Shown: positions 18,266 to 27,698, counted from the first letter of the stretch. The stretch: DNA of 51,574 nt from Cytophagales bacterium (GCA_013298215.1 JAAFKE010000024.1:1-51574); one strand, 5' to 3'. Notes: generated by a model from the sequence alone, not told the origin. Made by a program: numbers and translations.

Positions 18266-21120
18266 TGCGCCTCCAACCAATTTGCACCCACGCCCACGCC
18301 CGTTTCTAATTTTACAACCAACGGAATGGCCGAACACATGAGCTCATCGACGCGGGTTTTGAGCAACTCGAGCTCCGAATAATGCACATCGAACACCAAT
18401 TCGTCGTGCACTTGGAGGATCATTCGGCTGCGCAGTTTTTCTTTTTTAATAAAATCTTGCACGTTTATCATGGCCACCTTAATCATGTCGGCGGCACTGC
18501 CCTGAATGGGCGCGTTGATGGCGTTGCGCTCGGCAAAACCGCGCTCGGCTTGGTTGCGCGAGTTGATGTCGCGCAGGTAGCGGCGGCGGCCCAGAATGGT
18601 TTCCACAAATTCGCGTTCTTTGGCATCGGCCACGCACTTGTCCATGTATTCTTTTACGGCGGGAAACTCGGCAAAATACGCCTTTATAATATCCGAAGCC
18701 TCGCCGCGCGGAATGCCCAGCCGCTGCCCAAGCCCAAAAGCCGAGATGCCATAAATGATCCCAAAGTTTACCATTTTGGCCTGGCGGCGCATCTCCGAAC
18801 TAACCTCGCCGAGTGCAACCTTAAAAACCTTGCTGGCCGTTTGGGCGTGAATATCCGTGCCCTGGTTGAAGGCTTCGAGCATGGTGGCATCGGCACTGAA
18901 AGCGGCCATGATGCGGAGTTCGATTTGGGAATAATCGGCCGACAGTATTTTAAAATCATCGTTGCGCGGCACAAACGCCTTGCGAATCTCCCGCCCGCGC
19001 GGCGTGCGAATCGGAATGTTTTGCAGGTTCGGGTTGGTGCTGCTCAAACGCCCCGTGGCCGTCACGGCCTGGTTGAACGACGTGTGAATACGCCCCGTGT
19101 GGGGGTTTATCAGCAACGGGAGCGCATCGACGTAGGTAGACTTCAATTTTTGCAACTCCCTAAAATCCAGTATTTTACGAACTATCTCGTGTTCGCTTTC
19201 TAAATCGCTCAAAACATCTTCGCCCGTGGCGTACTGGCCAGTGGCGGTTTTTTTGGGTTTGGCTACGAGTTTCATTTTCTCGAACAAAACAACACCCAAC
19301 TGCTTCGGCGAGGCAATATTAAACTCTTCGTTGGCCAATTGATAGATTGTTTTTTCAAAAACGGCAATGTCCGCCGCCAGCACCTCCGACATCTCGGCCA
19401 GGGCATCGGTGCTCATTTTTATGCCTTCGCGCTCTACCTCCGCAAGCACGCGCACGAGCGGCATTTCTACCTTTTCAAACAATTTTTCGGCGCGGTTTTC
19501 GATTAATTTTGGGTGCAAAACCGCTTTTAGTTGCAGGGTTATGTCGGCATCTTCGGCGGCATATTCGGTTATTTTGTCCAATGCCACGTCGCGCATGGAG
19601 CCCTGCTTAACCCCTTTTTTCCCGATCAGGGTTTCGATCGAGATCGGTTCGTAGTTGAGCAACGCGCCCGCCATGGCATCCATTCCGTGGCGTTTTTCGG
19701 GTTCTATCAAATAGTGCGCCAGCATGGTGTCGTAAATATTACCGCCCACTTCGATGCCGTAGTTGCCCAAAACGGTGATGTCATATTTCAGGTTTTGGCC
19801 CACTTTTTCTATTTTTTCGTCCCCCAAAACCCCCTTAAATTCGTCTAAAATGGTCTGCGCCTGGTTTCTGTCGGCGGGAATGGGCACGTAGAACGCCTCC
19901 CCCATTCTGTATGCAAAGGCCAAGCCAACCACTTCGGCCACGAGGGCATCGGTAGAGGTGGTCTCAGTATCAAAACAAAACGAGTCTTGCAACGACAGGT
20001 AATGCACCAAACTGGCGCGCAGTTCGGGGGTGTCCACGGTACGGTAGTCGTGCAGTTTATTGGTTATATTTTGGGGTTCGTTTCGGCTGTATTGGGGCGT
20101 AGTTTCGGTGGCGTTTTCCGTTCTAATTTCAAGATCAGCGGCGGCGGGCAGTACCTCGCCACCACCAAACAGGTTGAACTGCCCCTTGGTATTGACGGCG
20201 GCGTTTTGGTCGGCGGCGGCTTTGTCGAGCGTTGGCGCGGGAGCCTCGCCAAGCAGGCGGCGGCGCAGGGTTTTGAACTCCAACTCGTCCAAAAGGGGCG
20301 ACAGCAATTGGCGGTTCACATCGCTCATTTTGAGGTCTGCCTCCACAAAATCGACGGGTACGTTGAGGTCGATCGTTGCCAATTTTTTGGACAGCAACCC
20401 CAAATGGCCGTTTTCGACGACCCTTTCTTTGAGTTTACCCACCAGTTTATCGGTGTTGGCCAGCAGATTTTCGACCGTCCCAAACTCGGCCAGTAGTTTT
20501 TGGGCCGTTTTTTCTCCCACGCCCTTTATGCCTGGTATGTTATCGACGGCATCGCCCTGCAAGCCGAGCATATCCACAACCTGGTCTACGCGCTCAATGC
20601 CCCAGCGTTCGCAGATCTCTTTTACGCCCATCACCTCCACGCCCTTGCCCATGTAGGCGGGTTTGTACAAATAGACGTGTTCCTCTACCAGCTGGCCGTA
20701 GTCTTTGTCGGGGGTCATCATAAAAACCTCAAAGCCAGCCGCCGATGCGCGCTTGGCGATAGTCCCGATCACATCGTCGGCCTCGAAACCGTCCAAGATC
20801 AACAGCGGAATATTCATGGCTTCCAGCAACCGTTTTACGTAAGGTATAGCCACCGAAATATCTTCGGGTTGGGCTTCGCGCTGGGCTTTGTAGGGAGGGT
20901 ACTCTATGTGCCTAAACGTAGGTTTGGGCGTGTCGAATGCCACCCCCAGGTGCGTTGGCTTTTCTTTTTGGATCACCTCGAGTAGTGTGTTCACAAAACC
21001 AAAAACGGCGCTGGTGTTTAGGCCATTAGAGGTTATTCTGGGGGCTTTCATAAACGCAAAATGGGCGCGGTAAATGAGCGCCATGGCATCTAAAAGAAAT
21101 AGTTTTTTGTCGGGTTTCAT
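18262..21120 (-). CDS. polA: DNA polymerase I
   Basis: The protein has 952 residues from the ATG at 21120; an upstream start at 21183 adds 21 residues that do not resemble PolA. The 5'-3' exonuclease domain (about 1-290) carries LFLLDAMALIYRAHFAF and GFEADDVIGT. The 3'-5' proofreading domain keeps all its metal ligands: FDTET (Exo I), NLKYD (Exo II) and YAAED (Exo III). The polymerase domain has motif A DYSQIELR, motif B RRQAKMVNFGIIYG and motif C QVHDELVFD. It is therefore a full three-activity enzyme for Okazaki fragment maturation and repair synthesis. It stands alone and converges with a coiled-coil lipoprotein gene. Confidence 0.97.
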   Translation of the reverse strand: MKPDKKLFLLDAMALIYRAHFAFMKAPRITSNGLNTSAVFGFVNTLLEVIQKEKPTHLGVAFDTPKPTFRHIEYPPYKAQREAQPEDISVAIPYVKRLLEAMNIPLLILDGFEADDVIGTIAKRASAAGFEVFMMTPDKDYGQLVEEHVYLYKPAYMGKGVEVMGVKEICERWGIERVDQVVDMLGLQGDAVDNIPGIKGVGEKTAQKLLAEFGTVENLLANTDKLVGKLKERVVENGHLGLLSKKLATIDLNVPVDFVEADLKMSDVNRQLLSPLLDELEFKTLRRRLLGEAPAPTLDKAAADQNAAVNTKGQFNLFGGGEVLPAAADLEIRTENATETTPQYSRNEPQNITNKLHDYRTVDTPELRASLVHYLSLQDSFCFDTETTSTDALVAEVVGLAFAYRMGEAFYVPIPADRNQAQTILDEFKGVLGDEKIEKVGQNLKYDITVLGNYGIEVGGNIYDTMLAHYLIEPEKRHGMDAMAGALLNYEPISIETLIGKKGVKQGSMRDVALDKITEYAAEDADITLQLKAVLHPKLIENRAEKLFEKVEMPLVRVLAEVEREGIKMSTDALAEMSEVLAADIAVFEKTIYQLANEEFNIASPKQLGVVLFEKMKLVAKPKKTATGQYATGEDVLSDLESEHEIVRKILDFRELQKLKSTYVDALPLLINPHTGRIHTSFNQAVTATGRLSSTNPNLQNIPIRTPRGREIRKAFVPRNDDFKILSADYSQIELRIMAAFSADATMLEAFNQGTDIHAQTASKVFKVALGEVSSEMRRQAKMVNFGIIYGISAFGLGQRLGIPRGEASDIIKAYFAEFPAVKEYMDKCVADAKEREFVETILGRRRYLRDINSRNQAERGFAERNAINAPIQGSAADMIKVAMINVQDFIKKEKLRSRMILQVHDELVFDVHYSELELLKTRVDELMCSAIPLVVKLETGVGVGANWLEAH

Positions 21121-21180
21121 GCCAAAAATACGGGTTACGCTCCAACGCCAAATGCCCTGCGAGCTCGTTACATAGTGCGC

Positions 21181-21188
21181 CAAAAGTA
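21181..21188 (-). promoter_or_regulatory. Candidate Bacteroidota -7 box upstream of polA
   Basis: On the minus strand this reads TACTTTTG, an exact match to the Bacteroidota TAnnTTTG box, 60 bp before the polA ATG. No TTG at the usual spacing is seen, so the assignment rests on the one box. Confidence 0.3.
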
Positions 21189-21238
21189 CACCTTTTTGGC
21201 GGTATTGAGGGTGTTGCTCTTATGGTGGTTTAGTGCAA

Positions 21239-22900
21239 TCAATAAAACGCAGTGATGCGCTTTGCACTGTCAGAGACTTCGACCAAAAACGGGTGCCGTG
21301 GCTGGCTTATAACCTGGTCTAAGTCGGCAATTGAGTCTTTCGACATCTGGGCAACGGTGAGTGCCGTCCGCTCACCGTTCGGGCGCTCATAAACCGCCAC
21401 CGCCTGGCATTGCCCCTCGGCGTTGGCACGGTTGAACTCGGCTTTGGCGGCGGCGTAGGCTTGGTCGGTTGGCCCGAAACTAATTTCTTTTAGGGGCAGC
21501 GTGCGTGCTTTGGCCGCCCCAATGGCCGCATCTAAACGATTGAGCAACTGCCGCAACCGAACGGTGGCTTTGCCTTCGAGAATACGCTCCCGAATAGACT
21601 GCCGCACCAAATAGGTGATCGTCTGGGTGATGGTGAGTCCAATTTCGGCCGTTTGTTTAAAAATCAGCGACGCGGGCGACATCCCAGGAATGGTATTGGG
21701 ATCGTGCAGAATAACCTGGCCGTCGGGGGTCAAAAAACCGTCGATCCGCACGCACACCCCAAAGCCGAGCGGCTCGAAGACAGCCAACAAACTTTGGTGA
21801 ATCTTCCGCAGGTTTTCGATCGATGTTTCGACGGGGATGTTTTTGCGGGTAGCTTTAGATTTATATTTGCCCTCATAATCAAACGTTTCGGCAATAATCT
21901 CGGTGGGAGGCAGCGCCACTGGCCGCATATCGTCGTCTTGGAGAATGCCGCAAGAAAACTCCTGTCCACCCAAAAATGCCTCAATCAGCACGTAGTCTTC
22001 GGCGTGGTACGACGTGAGTTTAACTGCTTCCGTCGTAGCGGCGGTGAGGGCATTCAATTTGTCGAGCAATGCGGCAGGGTGGTACACAATCTCTTGCGTT
22101 TGCTCGATCAGCACCGGAAAACCAATGCCCTGCGTCACGTTGGCAACGCGTTGCAGGAAAGCAATTTTATCGGCCTCCGAGCGGTCTATCCACGCTTGGG
22201 CATCGACCAGCACACTAAAAAAACACTGGTTGAGGGCCGCCTCGAAGGCGGCGGTACCGCGTTCTTTCAAAATCACCACACCAATGGACGATCCTTGGTG
22301 CGGAGCCTTGATTACGATCGGAAAACCTACTTCGCCAATTATTTTTTCAAAAAGTGCAGCGCGGTCGGTTGCGGCCTCAAACTGGTCGCGGCGCAGGGTC
22401 ACCATCGGTTTGCGTTGGCCATTTTGGCTGGCCATCAACACGTTTTGCACGCTTTTATTCATGCTTATCGACGACCCAATAAGGCCTGGCCCCGAGTACG
22501 GCACACCATACCACTCCAAAAGCCCCTGCACGGCACCGTCTTCGCAAAAAGGCCCGTGCATAGCCAAAAACGCAAAATCGAAGTGCTCACCAAACTCGTG
22601 CGGAAAAACCCGCTGGCCTATTCGGGCAATCTCGGCCTCAATTCGGGCGGGGTCGTCGGCCAACGACTCGGCATACACCTCAAAACGCGGATCGGTTTGT
22701 TGCGGATAAAAACTACGGATACCGTCTTGGTACAAAAACTCCCGACGGATCAGTATAAAATTGCCCAACCCGTCCACAAAAATCATAACGGGTTCAAACA
22801 AATTTTTATCAATATTATCTAAGGCAGTTCGCCCCCCCATGTAGGAGACCTCCCGCTCGCGCGACGGCCCGCCAAAAAATACGCCAATTCTAATTTTCAT
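21239..22900 (-). CDS. D-alanine--D-alanine ligase-like ATP-grasp protein, long form
   Basis: The protein has 553 residues from the ATG at 22900; two in-frame TTG codons precede it. The N-terminus GVFFGGPSREREVS is the Ddl family start (GGxSxExxVS). HGPFCEDGAVQGLLEWYGVPYSG matches the Ddl loop, and HDPNTIPGMSPASL matches the Ddl metal/substrate site, with Asp where most Ddl have Glu. The protein is about 200 residues longer than a typical Ddl (300-370), with an insertion in the middle and a C-terminal extension of about 120 residues of no known family. It begins 6 bp after the M48 protease stop, so the two form an operon. It may make peptidoglycan dipeptides or ligate another substrate; I would not call it ddl outright. 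Confidence 0.75.
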   Translation of the reverse strand: MKIRIGVFFGGPSREREVSYMGGRTALDNIDKNLFEPVMIFVDGLGNFILIRREFLYQDGIRSFYPQQTDPRFEVYAESLADDPARIEAEIARIGQRVFPHEFGEHFDFAFLAMHGPFCEDGAVQGLLEWYGVPYSGPGLIGSSISMNKSVQNVLMASQNGQRKPMVTLRRDQFEAATDRAALFEKIIGEVGFPIVIKAPHQGSSIGVVILKERGTAAFEAALNQCFFSVLVDAQAWIDRSEADKIAFLQRVANVTQGIGFPVLIEQTQEIVYHPAALLDKLNALTAATTEAVKLTSYHAEDYVLIEAFLGGQEFSCGILQDDDMRPVALPPTEIIAETFDYEGKYKSKATRKNIPVETSIENLRKIHQSLLAVFEPLGFGVCVRIDGFLTPDGQVILHDPNTIPGMSPASLIFKQTAEIGLTITQTITYLVRQSIRERILEGKATVRLRQLLNRLDAAIGAAKARTLPLKEISFGPTDQAYAAAKAEFNRANAEGQCQAVAVYERPNGERTALTVAQMSKDSIADLDQVISQPRHPFLVEVSDSAKRITAFY

Positions 22901-22906
22901 CAACAA

Positions 22907-23866
22907 TCAATTTTTCTTTTTCTTCGCGCCATTGCTCCTCAAACTGCCTCCCATGCCAGGCACGTTAGAATCGGTGGCAGTGTTGTCTACTTGGGTTGCA
23001 TCCACGCGTTGGTTTGGTGCTCTGCCCACCAACGGCAGTGCTTTGTTATACAATTCTAATGCAACGGGCAGCTGCTGCTCGAGCGCGGCCACGCGGGTTT
23101 CATCGGCGGGGTGCGTCGATAAAAACTGGGGAGGTTTCTGGCCACCACCCAGTTTAGACATTCGGCGCCAAAACTCGGGGGCGGTGTTGGGGTCGTAGCC
23201 AGCCATGGCCATAAACTTCAGTCCGAGCCGGTCGGCCTCCGACTCTTGGTTGCGGCTGTTGGGCAATATATACCCCACGTTGGCGGCAATCGGTGCGGCT
23301 AAATTAAACAGCCCCGCGTACATGTTTTGGGTTTGTTGGGGCTTGTTGGCCATGGCCACTCCGAGGGTCAGTTGGCCCGCCACCATGCCATATTGCGCCA
23401 TCATACCTTGGCTCATGCGCTCGGCACCGTGGCTGGCAATGGCGTGCGACACCTCGTGGCCCATCACTACGGCAATACCCGCCTCGTCTTCGCAGATTGG
23501 CAAAATACCCGTATAAAAAACCACCTTGCCACCAGGCATACACCAGGCGTTCACCATTCGCGACTCTATGGTATTGAACTCCCACTGAAACCCGTCTAAC
23601 AGTTTGCCATAACCGTTGGCAATCATGTAATTTTCTACCGATTTTTGAATTCTCAGACCGACCCGTCTCACCAACTGAGCCTGGGTTCCGGCCTTCAACA
23701 CACGGCTGGTATCTAAAACCCCTCTGTAACTGGTAAAACTCATCGGCAGCAGTTCCTTGCTATTGAACAACATCAACTGTTTGCGCCCCGTGATCGGAAC
23801 TTTCTGGCAGGCCAGCATGAGCGTGGTAGTGAGGGCAACGGCAATAGTGAATCTTTTCATGTCCAT
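22907..23866 (-). CDS. M48-family metalloprotease, lipoprotein
   Basis: The protein has 319 residues. A lipobox (TLMLAC, Cys near residue 20) follows a short hydrophobic signal, so the mature protein is lipid-anchored facing the periplasm. The zinc motif GHEVSHAIASH (HExxH) and the third ligand in ESEADRLGLKFM are both present, as in the Oma1/BepA/LoiP group that degrades or refolds damaged outer-membrane proteins. An ATG at 23866 or 23860 could start it. The C-terminus is Gly- and Lys-rich. It lies upstream of and is probably co-transcribed with the Ddl-like gene, suggesting an envelope-maintenance unit. Confidence 0.9.
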   Translation of the reverse strand: MDMKRFTIAVALTTTLMLACQKVPITGRKQLMLFNSKELLPMSFTSYRGVLDTSRVLKAGTQAQLVRRVGLRIQKSVENYMIANGYGKLLDGFQWEFNTIESRMVNAWCMPGGKVVFYTGILPICEDEAGIAVVMGHEVSHAIASHGAERMSQGMMAQYGMVAGQLTLGVAMANKPQQTQNMYAGLFNLAAPIAANVGYILPNSRNQESEADRLGLKFMAMAGYDPNTAPEFWRRMSKLGGGQKPPQFLSTHPADETRVAALEQQLPVALELYNKALPLVGRAPNQRVDATQVDNTATDSNVPGMGGSLRSNGAKKKKN

Positions 23867-23897
23867 GTGTTTAAATCGATGCTTATATTTATGGTCT

Positions 23898-23905
23898 CAA
23901 AAGTA
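23898..23905 (-). promoter_or_regulatory. Candidate Bacteroidota -7 box for the M48-ligase operon
   Basis: The minus strand reads TACTTTTG, an exact TAnnTTTG match 31 bp before the ATG at 23866. No good TTG upstream element at 19-21 bp is visible. Confidence 0.35.
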
Positions 23906-24104
23906 ATATAAAAAATGGCTAACTACATTTTTTCACCTCTAAAACGCACGCTCGCCAACTTAAATTGCCAAACCAGAAGTAGATGCCAGTAGATTTAAGG
24001 CTGTTTTGACGCGTAAAATTCAAAAAATACAAAGAATACGCTCGATTGAGGGCGATCGTCTAAAAATTGTCTCATTTTTTTGTATAAAAACAACGGGCAT
24101 TTAG

Positions 24105-24134
24105 CTGCATTTTAAATTAAATCCGCTAATTTTG
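24105..24134 (+). promoter_or_regulatory. Candidate atpA promoter
   Basis: TAATTTTG at 24127-24134 matches TAnnTTTG exactly. CTG at 24105-24107, 19 bp upstream, is a two-out-of-three match to the TTG element. Transcription would start near 24141, giving a leader of about 70 nt that contains the palindrome at 24150-24164. Confidence 0.45.
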
Positions 24135-24149
24135 CACCCAAATTCGTAT

Positions 24150-24164
24150 ACCACCCTGGGTGGT
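24150..24164. promoter_or_regulatory. 15-bp palindrome in the atpA leader
   Basis: ACCACCC and GGGTGGT are exact reverse complements around a single T. It lies about 10 bp after the inferred transcription start and 47 bp before the atpA ATG. The one-base loop makes an RNA hairpin poor, so a protein-binding operator is the better guess. Confidence 0.45.
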
Positions 24165-24211
24165 AATCAGTTAATAATTTCAGTGCTATTTTTCTTCAAA
24201 TTTAAAATTAT

Positions 24212-25786
24212 ATGATGGTATCAGTTAGACCTGATGAAGTTTCGGCCATTTTGCGTGAGCAGTTAGCGGGCGCCAAATCTGAGGCAGAACTCGAAGAAGT
24301 AGGTACCGTTCTCCAAATTGGAGACGGAGTAGCCCGTATCTACGGCCTCACCAACGCGCAAGCTGGTGAGCTATTGCAATTTGAGAACGGCCTCCAAGCG
24401 CTGGCTCTCAACCTCGAGGAAGACAACGTAGGAGCCGTTTTACTCGGCGAATCGACGGAGGTTAGAGAGGGCGATACCGTGCGGCGCACTGGCAAAATTG
24501 CCTCCGTGAAGGTAGGCGACGGCATCGTTGGCCGCGTCGTAAATACCCTCGCCCAGCCCATCGACGGTTTAGGGCCAATCCAAGGCGAAACTTTTGAGAT
24601 GCCGCTCGAGCGCAAAGCCCCGGGCGTAATCTACCGCCAGCCAGTAAACGAACCCCTGCAAACGGGTATCAAATCGATCGATGCCATGATTCCGATTGGC
24701 CGTGGCCAGCGCGAACTTATCATTGGCGACCGCCAAACGGGCAAAACCGCCGTGGCGATCGATACCATTATTAACCAAAAAGAATTTTATGACCGGGGCG
24801 AACCCGTTTTCTGTATCTACGTGGCCTGCGGCCAGAAATCATCGACCGTCAAGGGCGTTGAGGCCACGCTGCGCCGCTACGGAGCCATGGACTATACCGT
24901 CATCGTGAACGCGGGTGCATCTGATCCCTCGCCGATGCAGTTTTTTGCCCCATTTACTGGTGCCGCCATCGGAGAGTACTTCCGCGATACAGGCCGCCCC
25001 GCACTGGTGGTTTACGACGATTTATCTAAGCAAGCCGTTGCCTACCGCGAGGTGTCGTTGCTTCTGCGCCGTCCACCAGGCCGCGAAGCCTACCCAGGCG
25101 ACGTGTTTTATCTGCACAGCCGCCTTTTGGAGCGTGCCGCCAAGGTGAACGCCTCCGACGAAATTGCCCGCAACATGAACGACCTCCCAGAATCGCTGAA
25201 AGACCGCGTGAAGGGTGGCGGATCGCTAACGGCACTGCCCATTATCGAAACCCAAGCGGGCGACGTGTCGGCGTATATTCCAACCAACGTAATATCGATC
25301 ACCGACGGCCAGATTTTCTTGGAGTCAAACTTGTTCAACGCGGGTATCCGTCCGGCCATCAACGTGGGTATATCGGTGTCGCGGGTGGGTGGCAATGCCC
25401 AAATCAAGTCAATGAAAAAAGTAGCTGGTACGCTCAAACTCGACCAAGCACAGTTCCGCGAATTAGAGGCTTTTGCCAAATTTGGTTCCGACCTCGATGC
25501 CGCTACCAAACTGACCATCGACCGGGGCCGCCGCAACCAAGAAATATTGAAACAAGCACAGTTTTCTCCCGTTTCGGTGCAAGACCAGGTAGCTATTATC
25601 TACGCATCCATCAACGGCTTGTTAGACAAAGTGCCCGTCAATAAAGTGAAAGAGTTCGAGACTGAGTTTATTACCCTGTTGTCGGCGCAGTATCCTGAAG
25701 CTTTGAAAGCGTTGCAAGCTGGTAAACTCGACGATGCCACGGCCACGCTCAAAAAAGTAGCTGCCGAACTAACTGCAAAATATTAA
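24212..25786 (+). CDS. atpA: F0F1 ATP synthase subunit alpha
   Basis: The protein has 524 residues, normal for AtpA. The beta-barrel N-terminal domain is followed by the nucleotide-binding domain with the P-loop GDRQTGKT, the alpha-specific segment [20 protein letters not shown], and the arginine-finger region [13 protein letters not shown]. It forms the non-catalytic nucleotide sites of F1. The start is the first of two adjacent ATG codons. atpG follows 71 bp later. The usual upstream genes atpB, atpE, atpF and atpH are absent; the gene upstream is a divergent protease. Confidence 0.97.
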   Translation: MMVSVRPDEVSAILREQLAGAKSEAELEEVGTVLQIGDGVARIYGLTNAQAGELLQFENGLQALALNLEEDNVGAVLLGESTEVREGDTVRRTGKIASVKVGDGIVGRVVNTLAQPIDGLGPIQGETFEMPLERKAPGVIYRQPVNEPLQTGIKSIDAMIPIGRGQRELIIGDRQTGKTAVAIDTIINQKEFYDRGEPVFCIYVACGQKSSTVKGVEATLRRYGAMDYTVIVNAGASDPSPMQFFAPFTGAAIGEYFRDTGRPALVVYDDLSKQAVAYREVSLLLRRPPGREAYPGDVFYLHSRLLERAAKVNASDEIARNMNDLPESLKDRVKGGGSLTALPIIETQAGDVSAYIPTNVISITDGQIFLESNLFNAGIRPAINVGISVSRVGGNAQIKSMKKVAGTLKLDQAQFRELEAFAKFGSDLDAATKLTIDRGRRNQEILKQAQFSPVSVQDQVAIIYASINGLLDKVPVNKVKEFETEFITLLSAQYPEALKALQAGKLDDATATLKKVAAELTAKY

Positions 25787-25798
25787 TTATGAATTGAG

Positions 25799-25842
25799 GG
25801 CCACTTATTGCACACATCCGTAATTGTTTGCAATAAGTGGCC
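25799..25842 (+). other. Perfect 14-bp hairpin between atpA and atpG
   Basis: GGCCACTTATTGCA (25799-25812) and its exact complement (25829-25842) enclose a 16-nt loop. The structure ends 15 nt before the atpG ATG and has no U tail, so it is not a standard terminator. It may be an RNA processing or stability element that sets the alpha:gamma ratio (3:1 in F1), or it may regulate atpG translation. Confidence 0.6.
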
Positions 25843-25857
25843 AATAATCAAAGGGCC

Positions 25858-26748
25858 ATGCCGAGTTTAAAAGAAGTACGAAATAGGATTACATCGGTCA
25901 ATTCGACGCAGCAAATTACCAAGGCCATGAAAATGGTGGCTGCCGCCAAACTGCGCCGCGCCCAAGACAACATTACCCGCATGCGCCCCTACGCGCAAAA
26001 ACTCTCGCAGATGCTCGCCACGGTGTCGTCTGGAAGCGAGGCAGGTAGCCAAAATCCTTACAAACAGGAGCGCGACGTGCAAAGGGTACTTTTTGTGGTT
26101 ATTACCTCCGACCGTGGACTGTGCGGTGGCTTCAATGCCAACGTCGTTAAGGCTGCCAATGCGCTCCTGGCCGATAAATACGCCGCCCAAGCCGCCAAAA
26201 ATAACGTGGAGATAATGAGCATTGGCAAAAAAGGTGCGGAGGCGTTTACGCGCCGTGGATTTAGTGTAAATACCGCCCACACCGACGTTTTCTTGTCGCT
26301 GAGTTTCGATAAAGTAAAAGCGGCGGGCGAAGAAATCATGGCCGACTTCAAAGCAGGAAAGTTCGACGTGGTGGAGGTCATTTACAACGAGTTTAAGAAC
26401 GTGGCCACGCAGATTGTTCGGGCCGAACAACTCTTGCCGATGGCTTCGGACAAAACCAATACCAGTAAAGCGGTAAGTGCGGCGGCCAATTATAGCTTTG
26501 AGCCCTCAGAGGAGCAAATAATCGACGAGCTGATACCAAAAGCACTAAAAATGCAGCTCTACAAAGCAGTCTTAGACTCGAACGCCTCCGAACACGGTGC
26601 CCGCATGACCGCCATGGACAAGGCCACCGAAAACGCCCAAGATTTGTTGAAACAGCTCCGCTTAGAGTACAACCGCTCGCGCCAAGCGGCCATTACCAAA
26701 GAAATTTTAGAGATTGTGGGCGGTGCCGAGGCACTGGCTGGCAAATAA
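25858..26748 (+). CDS. atpG: F0F1 ATP synthase subunit gamma
   Basis: The protein has 296 residues from the ATG at 25858, giving the family start PSLKEVRNRI; a start at 25837 would add seven odd residues. STQQITKAMKMVAAAKLRRA is the conserved N-terminal helix, SDRGLCGGFN the conserved central loop, and ASEHGARMTAMDKATENA the C-terminal helix that forms the rotating shaft of F1. It follows atpA, separated by an intercistronic hairpin, and is ended by a strong terminator at 26774. Confidence 0.97.
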   Translation: MPSLKEVRNRITSVNSTQQITKAMKMVAAAKLRRAQDNITRMRPYAQKLSQMLATVSSGSEAGSQNPYKQERDVQRVLFVVITSDRGLCGGFNANVVKAANALLADKYAAQAAKNNVEIMSIGKKGAEAFTRRGFSVNTAHTDVFLSLSFDKVKAAGEEIMADFKAGKFDVVEVIYNEFKNVATQIVRAEQLLPMASDKTNTSKAVSAAANYSFEPSEEQIIDELIPKALKMQLYKAVLDSNASEHGARMTAMDKATENAQDLLKQLRLEYNRSRQAAITKEILEIVGGAEALAGK

Positions 26749-26773
26749 TCTCGCTCGATACCAATATTAAAGT

Positions 26774-26805
26774 CCCCCGTTCGTTTCTAATGTACGGGGG
26801 TTTTT
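26774..26805 (+). terminator. Rho-independent terminator of atpA-atpG
   Basis: CCCCCGT (26774-26780) pairs with ACGGGGG (26794-26800), with a 13-nt loop, followed at once by five T. Confidence 0.85.
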
Positions 26806-26920
26806 ATTGCCTCTTGTGGTGCGTTGCAACCTTTTATAAAATGGTTGAATCTGCCGCGATAAAAAAACTAAACTTACCTACTATTTCAAAATTCAAACAA
26901 AAATCAAATTTATCTAAACA

Positions 26921-27646
26921 ATGAGAACTTCAAAATTTATGCTTGCATTGGCCGTTGCAACGACCAGCCTTTTTTCAGTAAATGCCCAAACCGCCGACGA
27001 GATCGTGGCCAAACACATCGAAGCCAACGGAGGTGCCGATAAGCTAAAAAGTCAGACATCACGCATTGTTGAAATGACAGGGTCGGCCATGGGCTTCGAG
27101 TTTCCAGTTGTTATTTCGACCATAAACGGCAAAGCTTACAAACAAGAAGTGGAGGTGCAGGGCATGAAAATGGTAACTGCCGTGAACGGCAACACAGGTT
27201 GGGCAATCAATCCGATGGGAGGCTCTACTACCGCCCAGGCACTACCCGAAGACCAAGTGAAGGCCAACAGCGGCCAAATTGATTTGACGGGCAGCCTCTG
27301 CGACTACAAAGAAAAGGGCAGCACCGTGGAGTTGCTGGGCAAAGAAACCATCGACGGTGCGGAGACTTTCAAACTGAAAGTGGTGAAAAAAGATGGCAGC
27401 GAAGAAACCAAGTTTATTGATGCCAAAACGTATTTTTTGGTGAAGCAAATCATGAAAGTAACCGCCAACGGAGAGACCATAGAAGTACCGATGGTGTACT
27501 CAAACTACAAAATGGTGGACGGCGTTGCAGTTGCCCACACAATGGAAGTAACTAATGCTCAGGCGGGTACGGTGATAATGACCGTGAAATCTGTGAAGGT
27601 GAACCCCGTAATAGACGAGGCCATCTTTATGATGCCCAAAAACTAA
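26921..27646 (+). CDS. Secreted LolA-like (outer-membrane lipoprotein-sorting type) protein
   Basis: The protein has 241 residues with a signal peptide (MRTSKFMLALAVATTSLFS, then VNA before Q). The mature start ADEIVAKHIEANGGADKLKS and the later pattern of amphipathic beta strands (TFKLKVVKKDGSEETKFID, TYFLVKQIMKV) match the LolA/LolB-like half-barrel proteins, often annotated as outer membrane lipoprotein-sorting proteins in Bacteroidota. These bind lipid or lipoprotein acyl chains in the periplasm, but the role of this paralogue class is unknown. It is a single gene between two strong terminators. Confidence 0.7.
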   Translation: MRTSKFMLALAVATTSLFSVNAQTADEIVAKHIEANGGADKLKSQTSRIVEMTGSAMGFEFPVVISTINGKAYKQEVEVQGMKMVTAVNGNTGWAINPMGGSTTAQALPEDQVKANSGQIDLTGSLCDYKEKGSTVELLGKETIDGAETFKLKVVKKDGSEETKFIDAKTYFLVKQIMKVTANGETIEVPMVYSNYKMVDGVAVAHTMEVTNAQAGTVIMTVKSVKVNPVIDEAIFMMPKN

Positions 27647-27657
27647 ATCTAATTGAA

Positions 27658-27698
27658 CCAACAAAAAGCCCAGTCTGACCGACTGGGCTTTTTGTTGG
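27658..27698. terminator. Bidirectional-type terminator, perfect 18-bp stem
   Basis: Arms 27658-27675 and 27681-27698 are exact complements around a 5-nt loop. The GC-rich core AGCCCAGTC is flanked by A and T runs, so it can act in both directions. It ends only 10 bp before the ogt start codon. Confidence 0.85.

Larger units (their letters stand above)
23867..24211. other. Divergent promoter region between the M48 operon and atpA
   Basis: These 345 bp hold no ORF of note. They carry a -7 box on each strand (23898-23905 minus and 24127-24134 plus) and a 15-bp palindrome at 24150-24164 in the atpA leader. The middle (23930-24100) shows nothing I can name. Confidence 0.6.

Noticed and set aside
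21653-22822. 389-codon plus-strand frame
   Set aside because: It is antisense to the Ddl-like gene, whose motifs are clear, and its His/Gln-rich composition matches no family.
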